Shown: positions 44,288 to 53,231, counted from the stretch's first letter. The stretch is DNA of 64,000 bases from JAPPFW01 sp965231815 (GCA_965231815.1 OZ246890.1:372001-436000); one strand, 5' to 3'. Notes: generated by a model not told the origin, from the sequence alone. Translations and numbers: made by a program.

Positions 44288-45012
44288 GGTTCATTTGGGC
44301 CGCTGACACCCACACGGGACGCATCCGCGAGAATAACGAGGACGCGGTGCATCCGAAGACCGATGGGGATACCACCGGTTCACTGCTGGTCGGTGTAGCG
44401 GATGGTTTAGGGGGCGCTCATTATGGGGAGGTGGCCAGCCGGATAGCCCTCGAAACTGCTGCTGAGGCGAACGGAACGCCTGAGGAGCGGGTGCGCGCAG
44501 CCAACCATGCCCTTCTGGAAACTGTGCTCCGGCAACCTAAGTACGCGGGAATGGGTACGACCCTTACCCTGGCTAGCCTGAGCTCGGCCGGAACTATCGA
44601 ATTAGGCCACGTAGGCGATAGTCGCGCCTACATCCTACGGGATGGGGCCTTCCGCCCCCTTACGGTCGATCACACGATCATCCGGGAAGAAATCGATGCG
44701 GGTCGCCTTACCGAGGAGGAAGCCCGATCTCATCCCCAGCGAGCCTACCTGACCCGCGCCCTGGGATTCACGCAGGATCTCACTGTAGACACCGAGCGTT
44801 TCGACCTGAGACCCGGCGACGTTTTGCTTCTCTGCTCCGACGGGCTCACCGCAATGCTATCGGATGCCTCCATAGCCGCCATCCTCGGTTCCGGGCCACC
44901 GTCGGCGGCCTCTTGGGGACTCATCGAAGCAGCCAACGCGGCCGGGGGACACGACAACGTGTCCGCAGTGGTAGTTGCGGTCAGCTCGGGCAGTGGTTCT
45001 GATAGCGCATAG
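44284..45012 (+). CDS. pstP: PP2C-family protein phosphatase
   Basis: The 242-residue product is the PPM phosphatase catalytic domain. The motifs are ENNEDAVHP, VADGLGGAHYGEVASR (metal-binding aspartates), GMGTTLTLA, GHVGDSRAYILRDG, LLCSDGLTAML and GGHDNVSAVVV. PstP reverses PknB phosphorylation of cell-wall and division proteins. In contrast to mycobacterial PstP (about 515 residues), it ends right after the catalytic domain and has no transmembrane or extracellular part, so it should be cytosolic. Confidence 0.93.
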   Translation: MRFIWAADTHTGRIRENNEDAVHPKTDGDTTGSLLVGVADGLGGAHYGEVASRIALETAAEANGTPEERVRAANHALLETVLRQPKYAGMGTTLTLASLSSAGTIELGHVGDSRAYILRDGAFRPLTVDHTIIREEIDAGRLTEEEARSHPQRAYLTRALGFTQDLTVDTERFDLRPGDVLLLCSDGLTAMLSDASIAAILGSGPPSAASWGLIEAANAAGGHDNVSAVVVAVSSGSGSDSA

Positions 45013-45158
45013 TCGTCCGGCGGGAATACCGGGATGCGCCTCCCCGGCCCGGCGTCAAGACTTCCTGGTGTGATGGCTCGGTCTTCCTGGATGAGCCACC
45101 GGATCGGGCTCGCGACCGGAACTCTCGAAGCCCGCCCTCTCCTCGCCCCCGGACGATT

Positions 45159-46436
45159 GTGAGCCGAACAGCAGAGGCGGCACTGGTGATCGCAGCCACC
45201 GGACTCGCCGTCCTCGGCGTGCTCTTGGTTAACTTTGCCGAAGGCGCGCATCTGGATGGACGAACCGGTCTGACCCTACTCCTCTTCATGACCGTTTTCG
45301 GTGGTTTGCTAGTCGGCGTACACCGGTGGGCCCCCAATGCAGTTCCGTATCTGATCCCACTGTCGGCCACCCTTGCTGCGGTCGGGTTCGTGATGGTCTA
45401 TCGATTGGATAGAGACCTGGCAGGACGGCAGGGTTGGTGGATTGCCCTCGGTGGTGGATCGGCCTTGCTGACCCTCCTGTGGTTTCACAAGAGGGGACTT
45501 GATTCGCTGCGATCCTTCGGGTGGGTTCCCCTAACCGCCGCTGTGTTGCTAGTAGGGCTCGGAGTGATCCTCGATCCCCTCGTTATCCCTAACGCCGCCG
45601 CTTCCGAGGGCGCACGGGGTCAGTGGTTGGCTACGCCGTCCTTTCCGTTAGATGAACCGGCCAGGCTGTTGCTGGTTGTCTTCCTGGCCGCCTTCCTAGC
45701 GGACCGCCACACCAGCTTGGCCACCGGTGGACCGATCATCGGAAAACTCCGCCTTCCGGCCCCCCGCAGCCTGCTAGTGATCGTTTTGGCGGCGGCGGGG
45801 ACCCTGGGGATGCTGGTATACGAGAAGGACTTGGCCGCATCCCTGCTGGTTTTCGGATTGTTCCCCATCATGTTCTACATGGCTACTAACCGTCCGGTCT
45901 ATCTCGCCGGCGGTTTCGGTCTGTATGCCTTAGGGACGGCAGGCGCCGTTCTTATAGACCCCAACCTCCGAAGGTCCTTGATCCTCTGGATGCGTCCGTG
46001 GGATGCCGGCGCCGAGGCCGGTAACCAGATCGTCCAGGGTCTGTTCGCTCTGGGCGCCGGCGGCGTCTCCGGCGTCGGCCCTGGCTTGGGCGAACCTTAT
46101 CTGGTGCCGGCGGCGGCGACGAGCCACGTATTCGCAGTCGTTGCGGAGGAACTAGGGCTGGCGGGATCGGTGGTGGTGCTAGCAGCCTATGTGCTGCTAG
46201 TCGCCACCGGCTTCGGCGTCGCGATCAGAACCCGCGACCTGTTCCGCAAGCTGCTTGCCGCCGGCCTTTCCCTGCTGTTAGGTCTCCAGACCATCCTGGT
46301 TGTGGCTGGAATTGTCCGCCTGCTCCCCCCGAGCGCCTTGAGCGCCCCGTTCATGTCGTATGGCGGGTCGTCGACAATCAGCGCCTTCGCCTTGCTGGCA
46401 ATAGTGATCAGGATAAGCCACGAGGAGGGCGCATGA
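45159..46436 (+). CDS. rodA: SEDS peptidoglycan polymerase (RodA/FtsW family)
   Basis: The 425-residue product has about ten hydrophobic segments and starts with GTG at 45159. Family motifs include YEKDLAASLLVFGLFPIMFY in the middle, the loop GGVSGVGPGLGEPYLVPAA, and near the end PFMSYGGSSTISAFALLAI. SEDS proteins polymerise lipid II into glycan strands and work with a partner class B penicillin-binding protein, normally the next gene. Here that partner looks catalytically dead (see the pbp gene). It overlaps the pbp start (ATGA). A 146-bp gap separates it from pstP. Confidence 0.93.
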   Translation: MSRTAEAALVIAATGLAVLGVLLVNFAEGAHLDGRTGLTLLLFMTVFGGLLVGVHRWAPNAVPYLIPLSATLAAVGFVMVYRLDRDLAGRQGWWIALGGGSALLTLLWFHKRGLDSLRSFGWVPLTAAVLLVGLGVILDPLVIPNAAASEGARGQWLATPSFPLDEPARLLLVVFLAAFLADRHTSLATGGPIIGKLRLPAPRSLLVIVLAAAGTLGMLVYEKDLAASLLVFGLFPIMFYMATNRPVYLAGGFGLYALGTAGAVLIDPNLRRSLILWMRPWDAGAEAGNQIVQGLFALGAGGVSGVGPGLGEPYLVPAAATSHVFAVVAEELGLAGSVVVLAAYVLLVATGFGVAIRTRDLFRKLLAAGLSLLLGLQTILVVAGIVRLLPPSALSAPFMSYGGSSTISAFALLAIVIRISHEEGA

Positions 46437-47548
46437 ACAGGCCGATTCGCCACATGGCCCTGGCCTTGTTGATCGCCTTCTCCGTGCTGGCGGTGGATAT
46501 CACCTACTGGCAGATCCTGGCCGCCGACCGCCTCCGGACTCATCCGGACAACCCCAGGTTGATGATCGCCCGCTCGGGCCACCATCGTGGCCGGATAATC
46601 TCCGCCGACGCGTCGGTGCTAGCCGCCTCGATCCCGGATCCTTCCGATCCTCGCTACTACTTGCGCGACTATCCCCACGGAAGCCTGTATGCCCACACCG
46701 TAGGGTTCTCCTCGCGGCTTGGCGAACGCGGCATAGAAGCCTCCCACGCCACTCTCCTGTCCTCGGGGCGAGAGCTCACCGTTTCGGGGATCATCAACCG
46801 CTTACTAGGCGAAGACCTCGGGCCTCACTCCATCCAGCTCACGCTCAACCATCGTCTCCAGCAGATGGCTCGGCGCGCCTTGGGGGGCCGCCAAGGGTCG
46901 GTAGTCGCTATCGAGCCCTCGTCGGGTCGGTTGCTCGCGCTGGTGAACTCACCGAGCTTCGACCCCAACTCCCTGGTAGGGGTCGGCGCCCGTAATGCTT
47001 GGGAAGCTCTACTGGGTGGAAGCGGTCAGGCTCTCTTGAACCGCGCCACCGGAGAACAGCTCCAAGAGGAGTTGCCGGTGGAGGATCTCCTGGCGGATGG
47101 CCTTGGCGAACGGGCCACCGACCCGGTGGCCGCGCTGCCGATCGGGCTCCGGATGGCCACCCTTGCCGGCGACGGGCTTCTCATGGCTCCCCACATCGTG
47201 GCGCGCGTGTTCCACTCGAGATCGATCCTCGAATCGGAGTTCGAACCGGTTCTTCTCGACCGAGCGGTCAGCAGCGAAGACGCGATGGCCGAGCAAGCAC
47301 GGATGGAACCCCTGGTGATTCCCACCGAGAACCTCGGCCCGCTTCCCGGACTGGGCGAAACCGGATACGGCCTGACCTCGACCGGAGGCCCGGCCGTGTG
47401 GTTCGCCGGTTACGGACCGGTTAGCCGGCCCGCCATCGTCGTGGCTGTCGTCATCGAGTCATTAGACCCCATCGTCGAACCAGGGATCGGTTCAGCCGAG
47501 GCGGCGTCCATAGGACGGGCGGTAATGCACGAATGGCTAGCTGGGTGA
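46433..47548 (+). CDS. Penicillin-binding protein PbpA homologue lacking all catalytic motifs
   Basis: The 371-residue product follows PbpA closely at both ends. There is an N-terminal helix, then RLRTHPDNPRLMIARSGHHR, YPHGSLYAHTVGFSS, IQLTLNHRLQQMARRAL, GSVVAIEPSSGRLLALVNSP and LLNRAT (about 201-206). In PbpA the SxxK motif (PPGSTFK) follows next. Here the sequence goes to GEQLQEELPVEDLLADGLGE and then resumes at the region before the KTG motif, so roughly 100 residues with SxxK and SxN are missing. The KTG motif reads GETGYG (about 306-311). The frame is intact and overlaps rodA. It should not make cross-links or bind beta-lactams. A structural partner of RodA is the likely role. Confidence 0.85.
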   Translation: MNRPIRHMALALLIAFSVLAVDITYWQILAADRLRTHPDNPRLMIARSGHHRGRIISADASVLAASIPDPSDPRYYLRDYPHGSLYAHTVGFSSRLGERGIEASHATLLSSGRELTVSGIINRLLGEDLGPHSIQLTLNHRLQQMARRALGGRQGSVVAIEPSSGRLLALVNSPSFDPNSLVGVGARNAWEALLGGSGQALLNRATGEQLQEELPVEDLLADGLGERATDPVAALPIGLRMATLAGDGLLMAPHIVARVFHSRSILESEFEPVLLDRAVSSEDAMAEQARMEPLVIPTENLGPLPGLGETGYGLTSTGGPAVWFAGYGPVSRPAIVVAVVIESLDPIVEPGIGSAEAASIGRAVMHEWLAG

Positions 47549-47591
47549 TAACCCGCCATGGGCCTTCCTGATCTTTCGATGACGAACACAC

Positions 47592-47604
47592 TAGATTGCA
47601 GCTT
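47592..47604 (+). promoter_or_regulatory. Possible leaderless promoter of pknB
   Basis: TAGATT (47592-47597) matches the actinobacterial -10 pattern TANNNT and lies seven bases before the ATG at 47605. There is no ribosome site in front of that ATG. This suggests that pknB is also transcribed separately from the block upstream, without a leader. The -35 region is weak. Confidence 0.4.
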
Positions 47605-49800
47605 ATGGACCCACCTCAGTCGTTAGGCCGTTATGACCTGACCGCCCACCTGGCGCGGGGCGGGATGTCAGATGTATTCGAGGCAACCGACCGGATGCTG
47701 GATCGTCAGGTAGCGGTAAAGATCCTGCACCGCCGGTTCGCCGAAACGGACACTTTCATCGCTCGATTCCGCAAAGAAGCCCTTGCTGCGGCCAACCTCA
47801 GCCATCCCAACATCGTGTCAATCTATGACTGGGGACACGAGGACGACACCTATTTCATCGTGATGGAACTCGTAAAAGGACGCTCCCTGCGTGAGGTCTT
47901 GAACGCCGAGGGCAGGATCCTGCCGAGGCGGGCGGCCGAGATCACTACCGAGGTGGCCTCAGCGCTGGAGGTGGCTCACCGTAAGCAGGTGGTGCATCGC
48001 GATATCAAACCCGGCAACATCCTTCTATCCGCGGACGGCACCATCAAGGTGACCGACTTTGGAGTGGCTCGGGCGCGTGACGATTCACAGGACCTGACCA
48101 AGGCCGGAGCGGTCATCGGTACGGCGAGCTATTTTAGTCCAGAACAGGCCCGAGGAGACCCGGCCGACGAACGCTCCGATATCTACAGCCTCGGGGTTGT
48201 CCTCTACGAGATGCTGGTTGGTAAGCCGCCGTTTAGCGGAGAAACACCCGTATCGGTGGCTTACCAGCATGTCACCGCCGAGGTGCCGTCCCCGCGACGG
48301 CTCAACCCTGCCGTGCCTTCCGACCTGGAACGAATCGTAATGCAGAGCCTCGAAAAGGACCCCGCCCGGCGATACCGTACCGCCGCCGACATGCGCCGGG
48401 ATCTCCTGCTATATCTGCAGGGAAGGACCGCTCATATGGCCGCTTCCGGATCAGCCCCTCCCGGAGGCGCTAGGACCCGGTGGCCGGATGTTCCTCCACC
48501 CACCGCCCCACCCGATGAGGTGTACCGGCGCGTCCAGGCCATTCCCCGCCAGCCCTCCCAGATCCCCTTTGCGGTCACCTCGGTGGTCCTCGCTGCCTTG
48601 GTGGTCCTCGGCGTCTGGTACCTGCTCACTAACCTCCGGCCTGAAGCCTCGACTGCGCCATCCACTGCCGGAGTAATCATCCTCGAAGTTCCGGACGTGG
48701 TCGGACAAGGCAGGGATATCGCTCTGCAGACGCTGCAGGAAGCAGGTTTCAGAGTCCGGCTGGTGCAGGAAGCCGGCGAATTGCCGGCCGATACGGTGAT
48801 CCGCACCGATCCGGCGGCCGGCGCCACGGCCGAGCCCGACCAATTCGTGGAGATGATCGTTTCCGAGGGCCCGCTCCGGATCCTGATACCCACCGTTGTG
48901 GGATCGACCCGTGAACGGGCCAGGGCACAGCTGGTCGGCCAAGGCTTCGTCGTCGAAGTTCTTACCATCCGGCACGAGGCTGTAGGAGCTGGTCTGGTGA
49001 TCGAGCAGATACCGGAGGGAGATTCCCTGGCGCCTCGGGGATCAACCGTTCAGTTGATGGTATCTGTCGGCCCAGAACCCATCGAGATGCCGGTGGTGAT
49101 CGGCTTGACTCGTGATCGGGCCGAAGGCATGCTGTCCGGCCTGGGTCTTGAGGTGGTAGCCCGCACCGCTACGGACGACGTTATCGCCGAGGGGCTCGTG
49201 ATTAGCCAAGATCCGCTCGCGGGCTCGGACATCAACCCCGGGTGGACGGTACAGATAGTCGTCTCCACCGGTCCGGAGAAAGTCGAGTTGCCGGACGTAG
49301 CCGGAATGCCGACGGGAGAGGTAGTCGCTCTCCTGCAGGAGTCCGGGAACGATGTGACGGTAACGCAGGAGAGCCATCCGCTACTTGAAGCCGGACTGGT
49401 AATCCGCACCGACCCGCCGGCCGAAACGCTGGTAGGCGGCTCTCAAGTAACTGTTGTCGAGTCCACCGGTCCAGCGGTCATAACGGTCATAACGGTCATA
49501 ACGGTCATAACGGTCATAGCGGTCCCGGACCTGATCGGACTCACGCCCGAAGAAGCATCGGCCACCTTGTCTGCGATAGGATTACAACTAGACGTGGCCG
49601 GCACGACGACCACGGTGCAGGAACAAGCCCTAAACGAACGGATCGCCCGGCAGGCGCCGCCGACCGGTACCGAGTTGTCCGCCGGGGACACCGTTTTGGG
49701 GGTTCTCGGTGAATACGTTCCTCCGGTCACCGAGCCGGTACCCGTACCAGAAGAAGACGGCTCGGAAGAAGACGGCTCGGAAGTCGAGGAGGAGGCATGA
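47605..49800 (+). CDS. pknB: PASTA-domain serine/threonine protein kinase
   Basis: The 731-residue product has a Hanks-type kinase domain: RGGMSDVFEATDRMLDRQVA, VAVKILHRRF (Lys), VVHRDIKPGNILL (catalytic loop), VTDFGVAR (DFG) and GTASYFSPEQARGD. Next come a juxtamembrane linker, one membrane helix (VTSVVLAALVVLGVWYLL, about residue 330) and five extracellular PASTA repeats, each starting like VPDVVG or MPVVIG. PASTA domains sense muropeptides or lipid II. A Val-Ile-Thr tandem stretch lies between PASTA 4 and 5. The tail is rich in Glu and Pro. I prefer the ATG at 47605 over a TTG nine bases upstream. The end overlaps the ABC ATPase gene. Confidence 0.95.
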   Translation: MDPPQSLGRYDLTAHLARGGMSDVFEATDRMLDRQVAVKILHRRFAETDTFIARFRKEALAAANLSHPNIVSIYDWGHEDDTYFIVMELVKGRSLREVLNAEGRILPRRAAEITTEVASALEVAHRKQVVHRDIKPGNILLSADGTIKVTDFGVARARDDSQDLTKAGAVIGTASYFSPEQARGDPADERSDIYSLGVVLYEMLVGKPPFSGETPVSVAYQHVTAEVPSPRRLNPAVPSDLERIVMQSLEKDPARRYRTAADMRRDLLLYLQGRTAHMAASGSAPPGGARTRWPDVPPPTAPPDEVYRRVQAIPRQPSQIPFAVTSVVLAALVVLGVWYLLTNLRPEASTAPSTAGVIILEVPDVVGQGRDIALQTLQEAGFRVRLVQEAGELPADTVIRTDPAAGATAEPDQFVEMIVSEGPLRILIPTVVGSTRERARAQLVGQGFVVEVLTIRHEAVGAGLVIEQIPEGDSLAPRGSTVQLMVSVGPEPIEMPVVIGLTRDRAEGMLSGLGLEVVARTATDDVIAEGLVISQDPLAGSDINPGWTVQIVVSTGPEKVELPDVAGMPTGEVVALLQESGNDVTVTQESHPLLEAGLVIRTDPPAETLVGGSQVTVVESTGPAVITVITVITVITVIAVPDLIGLTPEEASATLSAIGLQLDVAGTTTTVQEQALNERIARQAPPTGTELSAGDTVLGVLGEYVPPVTEPVPVPEEDGSEEDGSEVEEEA
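49475..49519 (+). repeat. Five-copy 9-bp minisatellite inside pknB
   Basis: CGGTCATAA is repeated five times in a row (the last copy ends in G). It encodes a run of Val-Ile-Thr units between the fourth and fifth PASTA repeats. The unit is a whole number of codons, so slippage would change linker length without breaking the frame. Confidence 0.9.
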
Positions 49801-50759
49801 CCCATCGGCCTGTGTCAGGGTTCGAATCGACCGGAACGGCCGTAACCATCGCCGATGCCGTGTTCTCCTATGGCGCCCGGGTCGCTGTCGATAGTTCCAG
49901 CGTGACGATACCCGCCGGTTCCGTCACCACCCTCATCGGTCCCAACGGATCGGGGAAGTCCACGTTGTTGAATGGGATCGCCGGCTTGATCGACCCTGAT
50001 TCGGGTACGGTCACGATCAACGACACAAACGGGCATCCTCTAAGAATTGCCTACGTTCTGCAGGACACGAACGTGAATCCTTCTCTCCCGGTGACCGTGC
50101 GTGAGGTGGTCACCATGGGACGTTACGCGGAAAAGGGTCCGCTTCGCCGGCTCTCGAGAGAGGACCGACGGAAGATCGATGAGGTGATGGAGAAGGTAGG
50201 CATCAACCACCTGGCCAAACGACACCTGCATAGGCTATCCGGAGGTCAGCGCCAGCGGGTCCTGCTGGCCCAGGGCTTGGTACAGGATCACGACATCCTC
50301 CTGCTCGACGAACCGGCCACCGGGCTGGACATGGTCACTATGCAGACCATCACCGACACGATACGGGCGGAGGCCGATCAGGGGTGCACCGTGGTACTCA
50401 CCACCCACGACCTCGCCGATGCATGGGGCGCCGATCACGTAGTACTGCTGGCGGGCAGGGTAGTGACGAGCGGTCCGCCTGCCGAGGTTCTGCGGGACTC
50501 ATTCCTCATCGAGGCCTACGGGACGGCCTTGCTGAACGTGGATGGAACTCACCTCCTGCTAGACGATCCTCACCACGACCATACCCCGGTCGCCAACTCG
50601 CAGGAACGTACGATCAGCGTGGAGACCTGGAATTGGCTCCGAGAGGAGCTGCCGAGACTACTCGATGCTCAAGCCGAGGAGTTGCTGGCTACCAGATCCG
50701 GCTCTCCCGACCGGCCGGACCGCCGATCAACCGACCAGGCTCAGGAAGTTGCCGAGTAA
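49797..50759 (+). CDS. ABC transporter ATPase, probably metal-type (zinc/manganese)
   Basis: The 320-residue product has Walker A LIGPNGSGKSTLLNGIAG, the Q-loop in AYVLQDTNVNP, the signature HRLSGGQRQRVLLAQGL, Walker B DILLLDEPATGLD and the switch histidine in VVLTTHDLADAWGAD. The overall pattern matches ATPases of zinc/manganese importers. The His/Asp-rich piece DDPHHDH in the tail could touch metal. No permease or binding-protein gene is beside it. It starts within the pknB stop (ATGA) and its last 33 bp overlap the convergent trpG-like gene. Confidence 0.82.
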   Translation: MTHRPVSGFESTGTAVTIADAVFSYGARVAVDSSSVTIPAGSVTTLIGPNGSGKSTLLNGIAGLIDPDSGTVTINDTNGHPLRIAYVLQDTNVNPSLPVTVREVVTMGRYAEKGPLRRLSREDRRKIDEVMEKVGINHLAKRHLHRLSGGQRQRVLLAQGLVQDHDILLLDEPATGLDMVTMQTITDTIRAEADQGCTVVLTTHDLADAWGADHVVLLAGRVVTSGPPAEVLRDSFLIEAYGTALLNVDGTHLLLDDPHHDHTPVANSQERTISVETWNWLREELPRLLDAQAEELLATRSGSPDRPDRRSTDQAQEVAE

Positions 50760-51293
50760 CGCCATCCCCTCCACTGTCAGGACGCTCTCGGGATGGAACT
50801 GCACTCCGTGGATCTCGAGCCCACGGTGCCGGATCCCTTGCACGACCCCGTCATCACTCCAGGCACACGGCTCCAGCACATCGGGCAAGTCCACGGCCGC
50901 TAGTGAGTGATAACGGGTAGCTACGAAGGGATCGCTCAAGCCCCTGAAGAGCCCCTTACCATCGTGGCGGACCGGCGAAGTCTTCCCATGCATGACGTCG
51001 GGCGCCAAGCCAACTCGTCCTCCGAACGTACTCACGATCACCTGGTGCCCTAGGCATACGCCGAGGATGGGCACCTTCCCGGCAAAGTGCTCCACGTAGG
51101 CCGACGAAAGCCCTGCCTGCTCGGGTCTTCCAGGGCCTGGCGAAATGACCAGTCCCTCGGGTTCCATTTCATCCGTCGCGGCGGGTTCGAGCTGATCACT
51201 ACGAATAACCGTGAGGTCCGCCCCCAATTCACCAAGGTATTGGACGAGGTTGAAAGTAAAGCTGTCGTAGTTGTCGAGAACCAGAATCCGCAT
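50727..51293 (-). CDS. trpG: Glutamine amidotransferase, anthranilate/aminodeoxychorismate synthase component II
   Basis: The start at 51293 (MRILVLDNYDSFTFNLVQYL) matches the family. The product has 188 residues. The class I amidotransferase motifs are SPGPGRPEQAG, the nucleophile cysteine in ILGVCLGHQVI, and the His-Glu pair in HGVQFHPESV. It releases ammonia from glutamine for the synthase partner. trpE/pabB is not in the window, so the tryptophan and folate roles cannot be separated (pabA is an equal name). In actinobacteria this gene is often next to crgA and pknB, as here. Confidence 0.9.
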   Translation of the reverse strand: MRILVLDNYDSFTFNLVQYLGELGADLTVIRSDQLEPAATDEMEPEGLVISPGPGRPEQAGLSSAYVEHFAGKVPILGVCLGHQVIVSTFGGRVGLAPDVMHGKTSPVRHDGKGLFRGLSDPFVATRYHSLAAVDLPDVLEPCAWSDDGVVQGIRHRGLEIHGVQFHPESVLTVEGMALLGNFLSLVG

Positions 51294-51344
51294 TTCCGGA
51301 GGATACCCGGCCCATCCGTCAATCGACCGTCGGTATTGCACCGT

Positions 51345-51381
51345 TTGCGCGTCGGCGGCCACGAGCGGTTACCCTGTCGCT
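51345..51381 (+). promoter_or_regulatory. Possible leaderless promoter of crgA
   Basis: TTGCGC (51345-51350) and TACCCT (51370-51375) are 19 bp apart, and the -10 box is six bases before the ATG at 51382. There is no ribosome site. This fits a leaderless actinobacterial transcript. Confidence 0.45.
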
Positions 51382-51627
51382 ATGCCGCAATCCAAAGGAC
51401 GTCGCAAAGCTAAGGTCGTACGCAGACCAACCCCGCCCAAGACTGCTTCAGGCGGCAAGCGCGCCAAGCAATCGTCCAAGATCTATATAACCATTATGTT
51501 TGGTCTGATGGTTTTAGGTGTTCTTATGGTCGTTACCCGCTACATTCTGGACACCCCTTCTTGGGTGCTTCTTGCAGGCCTCGGCGCTATGGGCGGTGGT
51601 TTTCTGATGACCACCAATTACCACTAG
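51382..51627 (+). CDS. crgA: Cell division protein CrgA
   Basis: The 81-residue product has a basic N-terminus (MPQSKGRRKAKVVRRPTPP) and two membrane helices (IYITIMFGLMVLGVLMVV and WVLLAGLGAMGGGFLM), the CrgA layout. CrgA recruits division and peptidoglycan proteins at the septum and is specific to actinobacteria. It diverges from the trpG-like gene and lies just past the pknB block, which is the classic position. The C-terminus ends TTNYH. Confidence 0.88.
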   Translation: MPQSKGRRKAKVVRRPTPPKTASGGKRAKQSSKIYITIMFGLMVLGVLMVVTRYILDTPSWVLLAGLGAMGGGFLMTTNYH

Positions 51628-51766
51628 TGGTCCCGACTTCGTTACGAGCTGGAAAGAGCCTCTAACGTTGCCGTTGACCTGTTGGCGGTGTTTTGTGTAG
51701 CCGGGGCCGATAATCACAGAGCTGTAATTATCCACCCTCCTTTCCACAGCTGTGGAAAACCGTATG

Positions 51767-51816
51767 AGTCGGCGTTACGTGCCTCGGTGTGTGGGACACC
51801 TGAACAGTCAGGGCTA
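51767..51816 (+). mobile_element. MITE remnant, right end only
   Basis: GGCGTTACGTGCCTCGGTGT and the following bases to 51816 match the right part of the element at 28564-28772, ending ...CAGTCAGGGCTA. The left part is missing or too degraded to align. A loosely similar TAGCC...GATAATCA near 51700 may be the old left end, but the match is weak. Confidence 0.5.
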
Positions 51817-52059
51817 GGAAACGGGAACTTCGTCCATCTCCTCGCGGCAATGCCTCGGTGGTTTAGGCTCCCCCACATTGGTTAGGGTCATAGTCACCTG
51901 AGTTCCGCAGAGGCTACAACGAAATCGGCGCTTGGTCTCGACCACGTCTTCCGGGTCAACCGCTGGAGGAGGGGTAGCCACCGCTCTGATGATTGATATC
52001 AAGGTGGTCCAGATAACCAACCCGATACCGATCGCGATGATGATGGTTAGTAAGTTCAC
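51814..52059 (-). CDS. Small membrane protein with zinc-ribbon-like motif
   Basis: The 81-residue product has an N-terminal membrane helix (LLTIIIAIGIGLVIWTTLIS) and a short soluble part with RFRCSLCGTQVTMTL and PPRHCREEM. The CxxC plus a later C/H pair looks like a zinc ribbon. Its start overlaps the thiolase stop (ATGA), so it is probably translated with it. The last few bases come from the adjoining MITE remnant. The function is unknown. Confidence 0.7.
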   Translation of the reverse strand: MNLLTIIIAIGIGLVIWTTLISIIRAVATPPPAVDPEDVVETKRRFRCSLCGTQVTMTLTNVGEPKPPRHCREEMDEVPVS

Positions 52060-53231
52060 ATCCTTTCGAGGATCATGGCGTTAGCCATGCCACCACCTTC
52101 ACACATTGTCTGGAGTCCGTAGCGGACCCTGCGGCGCTGCATTTCGTGAACAAGGGTGGCGGTAAGCCTGGCCCCGGTAGCGCCAAGTGGGTGACCCAGA
52201 GCTATGGAGCCTCCGTTCACGTTGGTTCGCTCCCACAGGCCGTCGGGATCGTTTCCCCCGTATTCGGCCAGCCACATCCCGATGACCGACGCGAAGGCTT
52301 CATTGACCTCAAACAGGTCAACGTTGTCGATTTCCAGCCCTGCCCTCCGCAGCACGCGGGCCGTGGCGGGAATCGGACCGGTAAGCATCGTGACCGGATC
52401 CACGCCGGCCAGGGAGAACTGCACGAAGCGGGCCATCGGCTCCAAGCCTGCTTCCTCCGCCTTGGCTTCGGACATGATCAGAACCGCCGCGGCGCCGTCG
52501 GATATCTGGGACGAGTTCCCGGCGGTGATCATTCCATCCGGTCTGAATACCGGGGGAAGGCTCGCCAGCACCGAAGTCGAGGTACGCGGTCGGATGCCTT
52601 CATCGGCAATCAGCGTCTCGGGCCGGCCGTTCGCCACAATCCTGACGGGCAGTATCTCCCTCTCGAATCGGCCTTCCCTGGTGGCGGCGGCGGCCCGCAT
52701 GTGGGAGTCATAGGCGATCCGGTCCAGGTGCTCTCGCGACAGGCCCCACTTCTCGGCGATCATCTCAGCGGAGATTCCCTGCGGAACGAGGCTTCGTGCA
52801 TAGCGGTCAACCATCAACGGCCCGAACGGCTTTCCGGGGCCCTGCTGAGCGGTGACCCCCATGGGGACTCTCGACATCGACTCGACCCCTGCCGCGATAG
52901 CAACGTCGTAAGCCCCGGCCATAACGCCCTGCGCCGCGAAGTGGGCCGATTGCTGACCTGAACCGCACTGCCGATCAACGGTTGTACCTACCACTTCCTC
53001 CGGGAACCCGGCGGCAAGCGCCGCGTTGCGCCCCACGTTGACGCCCTGCTCTCCGGTCTGCATGACACAACCCATGATTACATCGTCCACCAATGCCGGA
53101 TCCAGGTCGTTGCGCTCCACTAGTGAACGCAACGTGAGGGCGGCCAGATCTACCGGATGGTATCCGTCCAGCTTTCCGTTCTGCTTGCCGGTCGGGGTCC
53201 GGACTGCATCGACGATTACGGCTCTCTGCAT
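52056..53231 (-). CDS. Acetyl-CoA acetyltransferase (thiolase)
   Basis: The 391-residue product has all thiolase landmarks. These are VDAVRTPTGKQNGKL at the start, the nucleophile cysteine in VDRQCGSGQQSAHFAAQG (about residue 88), the family motif VNEAFA, and NVNGGSIALGHPLGATGAR. The second catalytic cysteine is in QTMCEGGGMANAMI. It either splits 3-ketoacyl-CoA in beta-oxidation or condenses acetyl-CoA. No other fatty-acid gene is adjacent to decide. GAGGAG precedes the ATG. Confidence 0.93.
   Translation of the reverse strand: MQRAVIVDAVRTPTGKQNGKLDGYHPVDLAALTLRSLVERNDLDPALVDDVIMGCVMQTGEQGVNVGRNAALAAGFPEEVVGTTVDRQCGSGQQSAHFAAQGVMAGAYDVAIAAGVESMSRVPMGVTAQQGPGKPFGPLMVDRYARSLVPQGISAEMIAEKWGLSREHLDRIAYDSHMRAAAATREGRFEREILPVRIVANGRPETLIADEGIRPRTSTSVLASLPPVFRPDGMITAGNSSQISDGAAAVLIMSEAKAEEAGLEPMARFVQFSLAGVDPVTMLTGPIPATARVLRRAGLEIDNVDLFEVNEAFASVIGMWLAEYGGNDPDGLWERTNVNGGSIALGHPLGATGARLTATLVHEMQRRRVRYGLQTMCEGGGMANAMILERM

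Noticed and set aside
47596..47604. TTG start for pknB, nine bases before the ATG
   Set aside because: It adds three residues without family support and lies inside the candidate -10 box spacing. The ATG fits a leaderless start.
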